From contig NZ_CP029984.1 of assembly GCF_003293675.1 (NCBI RefSeq), positions 372,043 to 436,042 of the forward strand: a DNA stretch of 64,000 nt. The letters are read 5' to 3'. Each line of letters begins with the position of its first letter. Within the stretch, counting starts at the first letter, position 1. A model generated the notes under the pieces. That model had not been told where the DNA came from and made no database searches. It worked only from the letters and a program-made list of their open reading frames with translations. Source of the stretch: Gardnerella leopoldii. Lineage in GTDB: Bacteria; Actinomycetota; Actinomycetes; Actinomycetales; Bifidobacteriaceae. A program made the translations under genes and the position numbers. Positions 54,132 to 64,000 of this stretch are shown in pieces.

Positions 54132-55670
54132 TTGGCGGATAGTAATGTGGCATCCGGGCGAGATGATGTGCTTAATTCAAACGATCTTTCCTCCCTCGAA
54201 AATGATTCTAATAATATGAATGAGCATCATCTCACCAATAATGCAGTGCTTTATGCTCATTCGGATGTGCTTTTAGACACTACTTCTGACAGTGAAAAGC
54301 ATGATGAAGCTTGGCAGGAGCGTGAATCTCGTAATGCTTTAAAGCGTGTAGCTGGTCTTGGCGAATTACAAGATGTTACCGAAGTTGAGTATAGAAAGCT
54401 TCGTCTTGAGCGAGTTGTGCTAGTAGGAGTGTGGTCTAGCGCAAAAGGAACTCTTGCTCAAGCTGAAGAATCGTTGCGTGAGCTTGCAGCGTTGGCACAG
54501 ACTGCTGGTGCTGTTGTTTGCGATGGCATGTTGCAACAAAGATATAGGTCAGATGCTGCAACTTATGTTGGTTCAGGTAAAGCGCGTGAGCTTGCAGCAA
54601 TAGTTGCTCAACATGATGCAGATACGATTATTGTTGATGATGATTTACCACCTAGCCAGCGTAGAGCTTTAGAAGATGCAACCAAAGTTAAGGTTGTCGA
54701 TCGCACTGCTGTTATTTTGGATATTTTTGCTCAGCATGCTACAAGCCGTGAAGGTAAAGCTCAAGTTGAGCTTGCTCAATTGCAATATATGCTACCTAGG
54801 TTAAGAGGCTGGGGTGCTGCTCTTTCCAGGCAGGCTGGTGGTAGAGCTGCAGGAGATGCTGGTATTGGTTCTAGAGGTCCTGGCGAAACTAAAATCGAAA
54901 TGGATCGTCGAGCTATTCGAAATCGTATTTCTAAACTTCGCCACGATATTGCAAATATGGCACCTGCGCGCGATGTAAAACGCGGTTCTCGTAGACGACA
55001 AGATATTCCAACTGTAGCTGTTGTTGGGTATACGAATGCTGGCAAGTCGTCTATTATAAATCGTCTTACTGGTTCACAAGAATTAGTAGAAAATGCACTG
55101 TTTGCAACTCTTGATACTGCAGTACGTCGTTCTCAAACTCAAGATGGTAGAAGCTATACTTTGGTAGATACTGTTGGTTTTGTTCGCAGACTTCCAACTC
55201 AATTAGTTGAAGCATTTAAATCCACTTTGGAAGAAGTTGGACAAGCAGACGTTATTTTGCACGTAGTTGACGGTTCGCATCCAGATCCTATTTCGCAAAT
55301 TAATGCAGTAAACGAAGTTCTCGCTAATATTTCTGGTGTAGAAGATATACCTCAAATTATGGCATTGAATAAATCAGACATGATGAGTGATGCTGCGCGA
55401 GAACGTTTTTCTTCTCTTTATCCTGATGCTGTTATTGTTTCTGCATTCAGTGGCGAAAATTTACAAATATTGCGCAATCGTTTAGAAGAATTGTTACCGT
55501 CTCCTCGTGTTCGTGTAGATGTAACTTTGCCGTACGAGTTTGGTGGATTATTATCAAAAGTTCGTGAAAATGGTGTAGTTGAAAAGGCAGAATATGTAGA
55601 TTCTGGGGTTGAACTTATTGCTTGGGTCGGACCATCGTTAGCTGCAAAACTTATGAAAGTAGCATTGTAA
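54132..55670 (+). CDS. hflX: Ribosome-associated GTPase HflX
   Basis: The start is TTG 54132, supported by GGAGGG six bases upstream. HflX is a 50S-binding GTPase that splits stalled or hibernating ribosomes. The 512-residue chain carries an N-terminal extension of about 65 polar residues, the HflX domain (GAVVCDGMLQQR, YVGSGKARELA), a coiled region with the Gly-rich QAGGRAAGDAGIGSRGPGE, and the G domain: G1 GYTNAGKSS, G3 DTVGFV, G4 NKSD. All GTP-binding residues are present. Confidence 0.93.
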   Translation: MADSNVASGRDDVLNSNDLSSLENDSNNMNEHHLTNNAVLYAHSDVLLDTTSDSEKHDEAWQERESRNALKRVAGLGELQDVTEVEYRKLRLERVVLVGVWSSAKGTLAQAEESLRELAALAQTAGAVVCDGMLQQRYRSDAATYVGSGKARELAAIVAQHDADTIIVDDDLPPSQRRALEDATKVKVVDRTAVILDIFAQHATSREGKAQVELAQLQYMLPRLRGWGAALSRQAGGRAAGDAGIGSRGPGETKIEMDRRAIRNRISKLRHDIANMAPARDVKRGSRRRQDIPTVAVVGYTNAGKSSIINRLTGSQELVENALFATLDTAVRRSQTQDGRSYTLVDTVGFVRRLPTQLVEAFKSTLEEVGQADVILHVVDGSHPDPISQINAVNEVLANISGVEDIPQIMALNKSDMMSDAARERFSSLYPDAVIVSAFSGENLQILRNRLEELLPSPRVRVDVTLPYEFGGLLSKVRENGVVEKAEYVDSGVELIAWVGPSLAAKLMKVAL

Positions 55671-55789
55671 TAATAAATTCCGGTGGTGCGATTAGAGTAA
55701 AGGTGTTCATACCAAAAGCTCTTAATGTGAGAGCAGCCCTTAGTAATGCATAAATCGTGGTATTTTGTGTGCTTATAAGGGTGTGATAG

Positions 55790-56776
<987 letters not shown>

Positions 56777-56802
56777 TTTTAAAGAATAATTTATAAATTA
56801 TT

Positions 56803-56839
56803 AAACCGCTTCTTCTCTTATTGAGGAGGAGCGGTTTTT
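56803..56839 (+). terminator. Intrinsic terminator after ldh
   Basis: AAACCGCT (56803-56810) pairs with AGCGGTTT (56830-56837), followed by TT. Confidence 0.82.
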
Positions 56840-56900
56840 CTTGTTCAAAACAACAACATGCCTCACAGAATTTTCTGTGAGTTCGATATATTATTACATT

Positions 56901-58385
56901 ATGGCTGATTTTTCTAACATTCTTGCTACTCGTCCTGATTTTAATGACAGTGATCGTGAGTGGCTTCATCATTTGGTGGCCGATTGGCAGGTTATTGCAG
57001 ATTTGAGTTTTGCAGATTTGCTGCTGATTATTCAAAATGGTGACGGTGATTATGTTGTTGCTGAACAATGTCGTCCTTCAACAGCTATTACTTTACGTAC
57101 TGATGATTTGTTAGGTAAAAAATTAGATGATTCTTTAGTACCTGAGCTTAATGAGGCGATGAAATCTGAGACAAGTTTCCACTCTTCAACCTTACGTTCT
57201 ATTGGTAGAGCTACTGTATGCTACGTTTACGCTCCAGTTCGTCATAGGGGTAAAACCATCGGATTAGTTATGCGCGAAACTAATTTGGCAACACGTGAAT
57301 CTAACGGTCGTTATGAAACCGAAAGTATCAATGCTGGTAAAACTTTATTTGACATGATTCCTCGTGAACAATTCCCATATCATGAATCTGTATTAAATCA
57401 GCGACATAATGCTCGAGTATCCGATGGTTTTATTGTGTTAGAAGACGATGGAATAGTTCGTTATGCTTCCCCTAATGCCATTAGTTGTTTCCGCAGACTC
57501 GGTGGATTAAATACTATGCAAGGTGAATATTTAAGCGAATTTGGCACTAGGTTGTTGCATACAAACGATAATGTTCCCGAAAGTTTACCTCTTGTATTAA
57601 CTGGAAAAGCTGATGTAGATTGTGAACTTGAAGCGAACCATTCTATAGTTTCCATGCGCTCCTTGCCTCTGTGGGGTCCAAATAATCGTGTTGGAGCTGT
57701 AGTGTTATGTCGTGATGTTACTGAAGTTTTGCGACGTGAGCAAGAATTGCGCACTAAGAATGCCACTATTTCTGAAATACATCATCGCGTAAAAAACAAT
57801 TTACAGGCTGTTTCTGCTCTTTTGCGTTTGCAAGCCCGTAAAACAAAATCTATTGAAGTTAGAAAAGAACTTGAGGAAGCTCAACGTCGTGTGCAAACTA
57901 TAGCACTAGTTCATGAAGGCTTGAGTCAAACTGCTGACGAAATTGTTGATTTTGACAAAGTTATTTCGAGTTTGTTGAAGATGTCAATTGAGTTGGCGTC
58001 TCAGAATCAAAATATTGATATTGATTTTGTTGGAAAATTTGGCAGATTAGCAGCTCAGGATGCTACACCATTATCTCTTGTTTTAACTGAGTTAGTGACG
58101 AATGCAGTTGAACATGGTTTTGAAGGTCGTGAAAAAGGTCATATTCGTATTGCAGTTGGTAGGGGCGGAGACAATCTTAATATTGTCGTTGAAGATGATG
58201 GAGATGGTATAGATAGCGAGTCTTCTCATGGAATGGCTAAACCATCTGGCTCTGGCCTTGGAACGCAGATCATAAACACATTTGTCACTAACGATTTTGG
58301 TGGTACAGTTCGTTGGTCTCCTCGAAGAGAAGGCGGAACTAGGGTAGTGTTAGACATTAAATTGCGCGTATCTGGTATTGAGTAG
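56901..58385 (+). CDS. PdtaS-type sensor histidine kinase
   Basis: The start at ATG 56901 (MADFSNILATRPDF) replaces a longer frame that runs back into the ldh terminator. There is no ribosome site and an AT-rich TATATT lies just upstream, suggesting a leaderless transcript. The 494-residue soluble kinase has an N-terminal GAF-like domain (about 10-150), a PAS domain (about 175-290) and a HisKA_2 dimerisation box with the phospho-acceptor His in ISEIHHRVKNNLQAVSALLRLQ. The ATPase domain has ELVTNAVEHGF, VEDDGDGID and SGSGLGTQII. In mycobacteria PdtaS signals to the RNA-binding antiterminator PdtaR. No partner gene is seen here. Confidence 0.9.
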   Translation: MADFSNILATRPDFNDSDREWLHHLVADWQVIADLSFADLLLIIQNGDGDYVVAEQCRPSTAITLRTDDLLGKKLDDSLVPELNEAMKSETSFHSSTLRSIGRATVCYVYAPVRHRGKTIGLVMRETNLATRESNGRYETESINAGKTLFDMIPREQFPYHESVLNQRHNARVSDGFIVLEDDGIVRYASPNAISCFRRLGGLNTMQGEYLSEFGTRLLHTNDNVPESLPLVLTGKADVDCELEANHSIVSMRSLPLWGPNNRVGAVVLCRDVTEVLRREQELRTKNATISEIHHRVKNNLQAVSALLRLQARKTKSIEVRKELEEAQRRVQTIALVHEGLSQTADEIVDFDKVISSLLKMSIELASQNQNIDIDFVGKFGRLAAQDATPLSLVLTELVTNAVEHGFEGREKGHIRIAVGRGGDNLNIVVEDDGDGIDSESSHGMAKPSGSGLGTQIINTFVTNDFGGTVRWSPRREGGTRVVLDIKLRVSGIE

Positions 58386-58571
58386 CTTTAGTAAAAATTG
58401 TTTTCCAACGTGCATTAAATGTTATACATTTAGTGTAAAAAGTATAGGAACAATTAAAATTGCTAATAAAGATGCAAAATACCTTGAAAAAACTTTCTTT
58501 TCATGATTTCCTTACATTCAGGGGAACTTCTAAAGCTCACCGTTGTAGGTAAGAAATGAGGATAATAATTC

Positions 58572-58844
58572 ATGAGCAACTCGTTTGATTGGCGCACAAC
58601 AGCAGCATGTAGTGACAAAGATCCTGAACTGTTCTTTCCTCTTGGCAGTGCTGGTACAGCAGTTCAACAGCTTGAAGAAGCAAAAGCAGTATGTCGCTCA
58701 TGTGATGTTGCAACAGAGTGCTTAAAATGCGCATTAGAAACTAACCAAGATTACGGTGTGTGGGGAGGATTAAGCGAGGATGAGCGTAGAACTCTAAAGC
58801 GTAGAGCAATGCGCGCACGTAAAAGTCAAGATGCGTCACTATGA
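58572..58844 (+). CDS. WhiB-family iron-sulfur regulator
   Basis: This 90-residue protein has the four cluster cysteines Cys13, Cys41, Cys44 and Cys50 (an extra Cys at 53), the GVWGGLSEDERR turn and a basic AT-hook-like tail (KRRAMRARK). WhiB proteins bind sigma factor and DNA, with a [4Fe-4S] cluster sensitive to oxygen and NO. The spacing and DWRTTAACSDKDPELFFP opening are closest to WhiB1/WblE. The next gene converges with only seven bases between stop codons. Confidence 0.93.
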   Translation: MSNSFDWRTTAACSDKDPELFFPLGSAGTAVQQLEEAKAVCRSCDVATECLKCALETNQDYGVWGGLSEDERRTLKRRAMRARKSQDASL

Positions 58845-58851
58845 ATAAATT

Positions 58852-60795
58852 TTATTCTAGGTGCACTATTTGAGTTAAACTTGCTGATCCTGGAGTGATT
58901 AAAACACATCGTCCTGGAAGTTGATAGTCTTCAATATCAAAACTTTTAGATAAAGCAGAAGGTATTCCAAGCATTGTATCTGTGCCAATATCTCCTGTTG
59001 GAAATATTATCCTCACTGGTGCTTGCTCAGGTAAACGTAAGTAGCGAGAAGTGCTAGTGCTCATAATAACTGGGTATTGTTTACTATTTAATCTTTTTTG
59101 AAAAGCAATAGCAGTTTGTCTCGTATTTAGCGGATCAAGCAATTCATCCGCATCGTCAATAATGATTGGCGTATTTTCGTTGTAAATGTTATTAATGTTT
59201 TGTTCGTATAGTGATTTTCCTGAATATATTGGCAGGTTTAAAGTTTTAGAAATTATTTTTAATATTGTTGTTTTGCCTTGTTTTCTACTTCCAATAACAG
59301 CGATATTTCCAAGGTGAATTGGTAATAGAGCAGGATATAAGTGTATGGTATCGTCTTGCAAACCAATAATAATATGCTTCGTATGAAATTCTTGAGTACG
59401 TAAACTTTGAGATATTTTTTGCTCCGAATTTTTGTATTTGTAATTATTTGAATACTCTGCAAGTTGTTTTGATGAAAGAATCGACGGCAATGGTTTGCTA
59501 AATAATTCTGGAGAATGATCATGATGGCAGAATCTACCAGCTAACTGTATTGCTCGTACTAAATGTGCAGGATTGCTGCTTTGAGCACATCGCAAAGCAG
59601 CTACTCCTTCTCCAATATTGTAATATGCGGCTCCTGGTGTATTTGGGCTTATTCTAGCTGCATGCGCTGTTCCTAATAATTCTTGCGATTGCATTCCGTC
59701 TCTAACTCTCAAGCAAATATTAATAGAAATATTAGCTTTCATATCTGCGCTTACTTGTACGAGTGGATTTTGAGTTCCAGCAATAATATGCATTCCCAAA
59801 GATCTGCCTACTGATGCAATTCGTATAAGACGAGGCATGTAGTCGGGAAGTTGATCTTTTAAAGCATGAAATTCGTCAATAACAATAAGCAATGAAGGCT
59901 CAGCTGGAGTTACTTGTGCAATATTATTACACCCATGATGAGCTACTAGTCTTTCTCGTCTATCTAGTTCTAGTTCGAGACCTTTTAGAGCGCGTATTGC
60001 GTGTTTAAGATTTAAATCCCCTACGTTTCCCATAGCATGTGGGAGTTTAGATAGTATGTCAAAAGTTGATCCTCCTTTAAAATCCATAAAAACAAACCGT
60101 AGCTGCTGTGGGCCGTATTGAAAAGCCAAAGCTAAACACCAAGTCGTAAGAAGTACTGATTTACCAGAACCAGTTGTTCCAGCAACTAAAGCATGTGGTC
60201 CATTGTTAATTAAATCTAAATAGCAGTATCCATTATTGCTTATTCCAAGTGGAGCTATAAGGTGTTTAGTTTTTGAATTAGGTAAGTAGTTATAAATATT
60301 TGTATTTAGATTTTCCTTCATACTATTAGATTGGTTTTTTGTGTCGTATGTTCCTGCATTTTTTAACCATGTTTGCAATACTTCTTTCCAGTGATGTTGC
60401 GTATTAGAAATTGCATTTCTTCTCATAAGTAATGTTTCTAAACTTACTGGTGTAATAGTATCTGGCAAACTTTCTATAGTTTGTTGATTATAAGTTAAGT
60501 TATTTGACGATTGCGTAGTGTTTAATAATTGAATTTGCTGATTTTGTTGAACACTTTGAATAGAATTTTTCTCAGATATGTATTGAAAAATTTGTGGAAT
60601 AAGACTTGCTATGTACATCATAATGCTTGGAATAATCATGGTTAGCATCATCCAATTATTTTGCATCCATGCCATTATAGCCAATGCTATGTGAGCGAAT
60701 ATGGGAACTATACTCGCTGCCATCTGTACATGCATAAGTACTTTAGTTGTAGACATTCCTGTATTAGATTTGTTACTCATAAATGTATGAGACAA
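58852..60795 (-). CDS. FtsK/SpoIIIE-type membrane ATPase, EccC/EssC-like
   Basis: The 647-residue protein has two membrane helices near the N-terminus (about 25-70) and a Gln/Asn-rich stretch (about 75-115). The first ATPase domain carries Walker A AGTTGSGKS (205-213), FVFMDFKGGSTFD and Walker B LLIVIDEFHALK (about 305-316). A second, degenerate domain has GSRKQGKTT (about 492-500) and PIIIDDADEL. Paired ATPase domains after two helices recall the EccC/EssC coupling ATPases of type VII secretion, not FtsK, which has four helices and a gamma domain. No WXG100, EccB, EccD or mycosin gene is nearby, so the partner machinery and substrate are unknown. Confidence 0.82.
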   Translation of the reverse strand: MSHTFMSNKSNTGMSTTKVLMHVQMAASIVPIFAHIALAIMAWMQNNWMMLTMIIPSIMMYIASLIPQIFQYISEKNSIQSVQQNQQIQLLNTTQSSNNLTYNQQTIESLPDTITPVSLETLLMRRNAISNTQHHWKEVLQTWLKNAGTYDTKNQSNSMKENLNTNIYNYLPNSKTKHLIAPLGISNNGYCYLDLINNGPHALVAGTTGSGKSVLLTTWCLALAFQYGPQQLRFVFMDFKGGSTFDILSKLPHAMGNVGDLNLKHAIRALKGLELELDRRERLVAHHGCNNIAQVTPAEPSLLIVIDEFHALKDQLPDYMPRLIRIASVGRSLGMHIIAGTQNPLVQVSADMKANISINICLRVRDGMQSQELLGTAHAARISPNTPGAAYYNIGEGVAALRCAQSSNPAHLVRAIQLAGRFCHHDHSPELFSKPLPSILSSKQLAEYSNNYKYKNSEQKISQSLRTQEFHTKHIIIGLQDDTIHLYPALLPIHLGNIAVIGSRKQGKTTILKIISKTLNLPIYSGKSLYEQNINNIYNENTPIIIDDADELLDPLNTRQTAIAFQKRLNSKQYPVIMSTSTSRYLRLPEQAPVRIIFPTGDIGTDTMLGIPSALSKSFDIEDYQLPGRCVLITPGSASLTQIVHLE

Positions 60796-60910
60796 TATTT
60801 TTGATTTTTGTGCAATACTTATGCAAGATTGTGGTTAAAAGATACGAGTTTAGTGCTTTCTAAGTTATGGTATCTAATTGAAGTGTTGTTTATACAACAA
60901 TACTTCGAAA

Positions 60911-62209
60911 TTATTGTTGCTCAGCAAGAGTTCCAACTGATCCAGGTTTATGAGTGCCTGATGCAAGTTGGTTGAATAAATCTAAGTTTTTAGCATCATC
61001 GAGAAGCACAGATGAACCAACTCCTGGAACTTGATAGTCAGGATTCGTCCAATATACTGTTCCAGATATGCCTGACGGTCCAGTTGCTTCTTTGAATGCT
61101 TGAGCCATTTCCCATAATGTTCCTGGATTGGTTTTCTCGTCAAAAATAACTGAAGCAAGTCCCGTTTCAGCAAGCTTTTTTACTTTTCCAAAATTCAATA
61201 ATGTATTGTGATCTAAAGCTTTTTTCATAATAGCTGCAATAACCATTCGTTGACGTGCAGCTCGTCCAAAATCAGATTCTGGATCTGCGTATCGCATTCG
61301 CGAAAATGCTAACGCTGTATTCCCATCAACGTGATGGCATCCAGAAGTCCAATTTAACCCACTAAACTTATCGCTTACGGTACGGTTGTAGCATAAATCA
61401 ATGCCGTCTATAGCGTTAACAACATTAGTAAGACCGCCAAAACGTATTTCTGCAACATGGTCAATGCGATGACCTGTAATTTTTTCTATTGCTGCTGTTA
61501 ATGCTTTATTTCCAGCTGCTTGCGCAACGCTATTAATTTTTACTTGTTCGCCATTTAAAGAAACAAGAGAATCTCGAGGAATAGAAATTAGAGAGCTGTG
61601 ACCATTGCTCGGCTTTGTCAATACAAGAATAGTATCTGTTCTAAATCCTGTTATCTCTTTAGCTTCTTCGCCTTCTCTTTGATCAGAACCAAGAATAAGC
61701 CATGCTTTGCCTTGAGTGCTAGGAGTATTAGTAAGCCAAGTAGTGCGGTTAATTCTTGAGTCAACCCAGTTCCACGAATATACCCCAAAACCAGTTACAC
61801 CTACTGCCAGAACAACAAAAAATGCAATAAATGCATGTAAAATTCTGTGCGGTTTGTGCGGTAGTATTTTTGCTGCACTTCCAACTGCTTTATTTATAGT
61901 TGTTGGAATACGCATTTGTGAAATAGAACTTGTGCGCGGTGCTGGTCTTGGTTGCAATTGCGATGTGTAAGAAACAGGTCTAGAAGAACATTGTTCTGGA
62001 CTTTTTAAGATTCTTGTTCTTTGAGTTGTAGGCGCAAAAGACGGCGCTTGTGATGGAAGCGCATTAGACTCTATTTTGCCTCTTTTTACGCGTTTTGGAG
62101 TGAAACTAGGAGGCACGTTTGAGTTAGATGAATCGTTATTATGAGAAGGAGTGAAGATAGGTGGGTTTATATTATCTTCAGAAGGGTCCTCATACAATCT
62201 AGAATTCAT
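60911..62209 (-). CDS. LytR-CpsA-Psr family cell-wall ligase
   Basis: This 432-residue protein has a long Pro/Ser-rich cytoplasmic tail (about 1-115), one membrane helix (ILHAFIAFFVVLAVGVTGFGVYSW, about 120-145) and an external LCP domain. The domain shows WLILGSDQR, FRTDTILVL, SLISIPRDSLVSL and the Arg-rich AFSRMRYADPESDFGRAARQR. LCP enzymes attach wall polymers such as polysaccharide or teichoic acid to peptidoglycan using polyprenyl-linked donors. The ribosome site GGAGG sits four bases before the ATG. A second LCP gene lies 103 bases upstream in the same orientation. Confidence 0.92.
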   Translation of the reverse strand: MNSRLYEDPSEDNINPPIFTPSHNNDSSNSNVPPSFTPKRVKRGKIESNALPSQAPSFAPTTQRTRILKSPEQCSSRPVSYTSQLQPRPAPRTSSISQMRIPTTINKAVGSAAKILPHKPHRILHAFIAFFVVLAVGVTGFGVYSWNWVDSRINRTTWLTNTPSTQGKAWLILGSDQREGEEAKEITGFRTDTILVLTKPSNGHSSLISIPRDSLVSLNGEQVKINSVAQAAGNKALTAAIEKITGHRIDHVAEIRFGGLTNVVNAIDGIDLCYNRTVSDKFSGLNWTSGCHHVDGNTALAFSRMRYADPESDFGRAARQRMVIAAIMKKALDHNTLLNFGKVKKLAETGLASVIFDEKTNPGTLWEMAQAFKEATGPSGISGTVYWTNPDYQVPGVGSSVLLDDAKNLDLFNQLASGTHKPGSVGTLAEQQ

Positions 62210-62312
62210 TCATCCTCCAAAATAAGCATGTATCTTCAATGACTATGAATATATAATATATAAATTTTATGCTCGTACATTAATATTCATAGATTACATC
62301 TTGCTTAATTGT

Positions 62313-63746
62313 TTACTTTTTTCTAGGCACAGCGCAAAGTACATTGTTTGCATACTTGTCTGCAAAGCCAACGTATTGTCCTGTTTGTGGATCGTGAATA
62401 GTTCCATTTTCAGGATTTACAATTCCTCCAGTATTTGGATCAATAAGTTGTCCTTGAGAATTTTTTATTAATCCTGTTTTTGGATCAACATGTCCCATCT
62501 TCTTTGGATTTGTAGTTTTATTAAGTTTGTCGTTTTCGCTTATATTGCTATTGTCATCCGTATCTTCATTGTCTTGATCGTTCGTATCCTTAGGCGAATT
62601 ATTGGCATTCTTTTTGTTAGTGCCGTTAGTTTTATGATTTAGCGATAGCGGTTTATTTTCACGCATTAAATCCCAAATATTGTCTGCTTCGTCAGACCAT
62701 ACAACACGATTTGGATCATAAGGATCTGGAATAACAGGAGTAGTACGAGCATAAATATGTGAAGAATCTAATTTACGCATGCTTAATGCCAAACCGACCA
62801 AAGTGGTAGGATTGGCCAAGCCTTCACTTATATTTAATGCTCCCAACGATGCTTTTGCAAGCTGGTAAAGCTCACTTGTCTGAGTAAATAAGTTTTTAGA
62901 CAGTGCTTGATGTAAAAGCTGTTTAATCAAGTATTGCTGTCTTGTTGTTCGCATTATGTCAGAGCCATCGCTTGCTGTATCGTGGCGCATTCTAGCGTAT
63001 TGAGTAGCAAGTCGACCATTAAGATGCTGCATTCCTTGTTTGAAATTTACACCCGTATAGGCATCGCGAGTTGCTGTTGGGATGCATACGGATACTCCAC
63101 CAACTGCATCAATCATATTGCTTAATCCACTGAAATCAGCGACTATAAAATGATGGATATTTAAACCAGTAAGTGAATTAACAGCTTTTAACGAGCATGA
63201 TGCTGCTGAGGCTAAATCTCCGCCTTGTGTATATCCTAAGGCGAAAATTGAATTAAACATCACATGTTTTCTTGCAGGAATATGTCCTTTTGTAGTGTCG
63301 CATGCTGGTGCGTTTACCATAGAATCTCGTGGAATAGAAACGATATTCATGTATGATCTATCTGCGCTAATTTGAACTACCATAGTAGTATCTGACTGAT
63401 GATCACCAGTTTCACCGTCGTGTGTGAAGCTTTGATTGTTCCCATCTCGAGAATCTTGACCTAAAACAAGAAAAGTTACTGGTTTGCCTGCGTTAATATC
63501 AAGTGTCTGATTAGCTTCTGGATCTTTAGATATGACGTTTACAACTCTGTTACTTACAGCAGAAGAAAAATCTAACCACACTGCAGCTATGATTGTTGAA
63601 AAGAATGTAAGTACTGAAATAACAAGCATACACAGTATCTTGCGCGTGCGGTTAATCATTCTATAACCAAGACTATGATGAGGAGTTGAATTCCAATCTT
63701 CGCCTGGTTGGTACCGCATGCCTTCATGATACCGTGAAGTTGTCAT
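62313..63746 (-). CDS. LytR-CpsA-Psr family protein with Asn-rich and TG-repeat tail
   Basis: ATG 63746 follows AAGAAGG and gives 477 residues; the frame continues upstream to 63821 without support. After a cytoplasmic segment and one membrane helix (ILCMLVISVLTFFSTIIAAVWL), the LCP domain shows FLVLGQDSR, HQSDTTMVVQI, NIVSIPRDSMVN and ARMRHDTASDGSDIMRTTRQQ. The C-terminal 110 residues are an Asn/Asp/Lys linker followed by short DPxTGxI-type repeats (HVDPKTGLIKNSQGQL, IDPNTGGIVNPENGTI), which may bind wall glycan. Two tandem LCP genes probably serve different polymers. The 254 bases upstream show no other gene. Confidence 0.9.
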   Translation of the reverse strand: MTTSRYHEGMRYQPGEDWNSTPHHSLGYRMINRTRKILCMLVISVLTFFSTIIAAVWLDFSSAVSNRVVNVISKDPEANQTLDINAGKPVTFLVLGQDSRDGNNQSFTHDGETGDHQSDTTMVVQISADRSYMNIVSIPRDSMVNAPACDTTKGHIPARKHVMFNSIFALGYTQGGDLASAASCSLKAVNSLTGLNIHHFIVADFSGLSNMIDAVGGVSVCIPTATRDAYTGVNFKQGMQHLNGRLATQYARMRHDTASDGSDIMRTTRQQYLIKQLLHQALSKNLFTQTSELYQLAKASLGALNISEGLANPTTLVGLALSMRKLDSSHIYARTTPVIPDPYDPNRVVWSDEADNIWDLMRENKPLSLNHKTNGTNKKNANNSPKDTNDQDNEDTDDNSNISENDKLNKTTNPKKMGHVDPKTGLIKNSQGQLIDPNTGGIVNPENGTIHDPQTGQYVGFADKYANNVLCAVPRKK

Positions 63747-64000
63747 CGTACCTTCTTTCTCAATAATGAGGAACCTTTTAGGTTGTGGCAATATCATTTC
63801 TTTTGCCATCGAATAAATCAATATTCAATGGACACATATAACGCGCCATTATAGTACATGGCAATGAGATTTATGACACCTGGTTGTGTTGAATATTATT
63901 TGATCTTTTAATGAAAATTTTAATAAGTTTAAGCAAATATTCTAATTAAATTTATATGGAATGCACTGGTTAATATGAACAAAAATATTAATAAAATATG

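Overview
The window looks like a chromosomal segment of a low-GC member of the Bifidobacteriaceae, most likely Gardnerella. This rests on the very bifidobacterial L-lactate dehydrogenase (55814-56776), actinobacterial regulators (WhiB, a PdtaS-type kinase, LexA, NrdR, a HelD/HelR-type helicase), several genes that seem to be leaderless, cell-wall-anchored proteins with FIVAR, GA-like, Rib-like and InlB-type repeats, and AT-rich composition. No rRNA, tRNA, CRISPR array, insertion sequence or prophage was recognised.

Region by region. 1-19100 is an accessory, surface-protein region. It holds the N-terminal part of a Rib/Ig-repeat surface protein (minus strand, cut by the window edge), a relic of a type III restriction subunit, a lipoprotein, an MFS transporter, a 2163-residue FIVAR/GA-module adhesin, the serine/threonine transporter SstT, the cysteine biosynthesis pair cysK-epsC, and an InlB-repeat surface protein. 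Each of the three surface-protein genes has an unstable simple repeat upstream: a G11 tract, a G9 tract inside the -35/-10 spacer, and (GACA)21 starting at the predicted transcription start. cysK is preceded by a leader with a perfect-looking promoter, a 28-codon ORF containing two runs of three Cys codons, and a strong terminator, which together look like a cysteine-sensing attenuator.

19100-24950 is a remodelled toxin-antitoxin neighbourhood. It contains an intact AbiEi/AbiEii pair with a palindromic operator, a decayed AbiEi 3' end now fused to the leader of a GNAT gene, a decayed copy of the operator, a nucleoside phosphorylase, an ABC exporter and three copies of a hairpin-forming intergenic repeat.

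24950-41760 holds transport and metabolism: a Na+/H+ antiporter-family protein, a degenerate ABC ATPase overlapping a YhgE/Pip protein, lipoproteins, an iron-type alcohol dehydrogenase, NADH oxidase, pyroglutamyl peptidase, an orphan HicB, a P-type ATPase, L-serine dehydratase, FKBP and GreA. SstT, SdaA, CysK and EpsC link serine uptake to pyruvate and cysteine. The NADH oxidase, alcohol dehydrogenase and lactate dehydrogenase all handle NADH.

41900-64000 is mostly core. It has lexA divergent from a LysM protein across a cluster of SOS boxes, then nrdR, a HelR-type helicase, hrpA, a RsmC-like methyltransferase, hflX, ldh, a PdtaS-type kinase, whiB, an orphan EccC/EssC-like ATPase and two LytR-CpsA-Psr proteins. 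All family names come from reading motifs by eye; no database search was possible.
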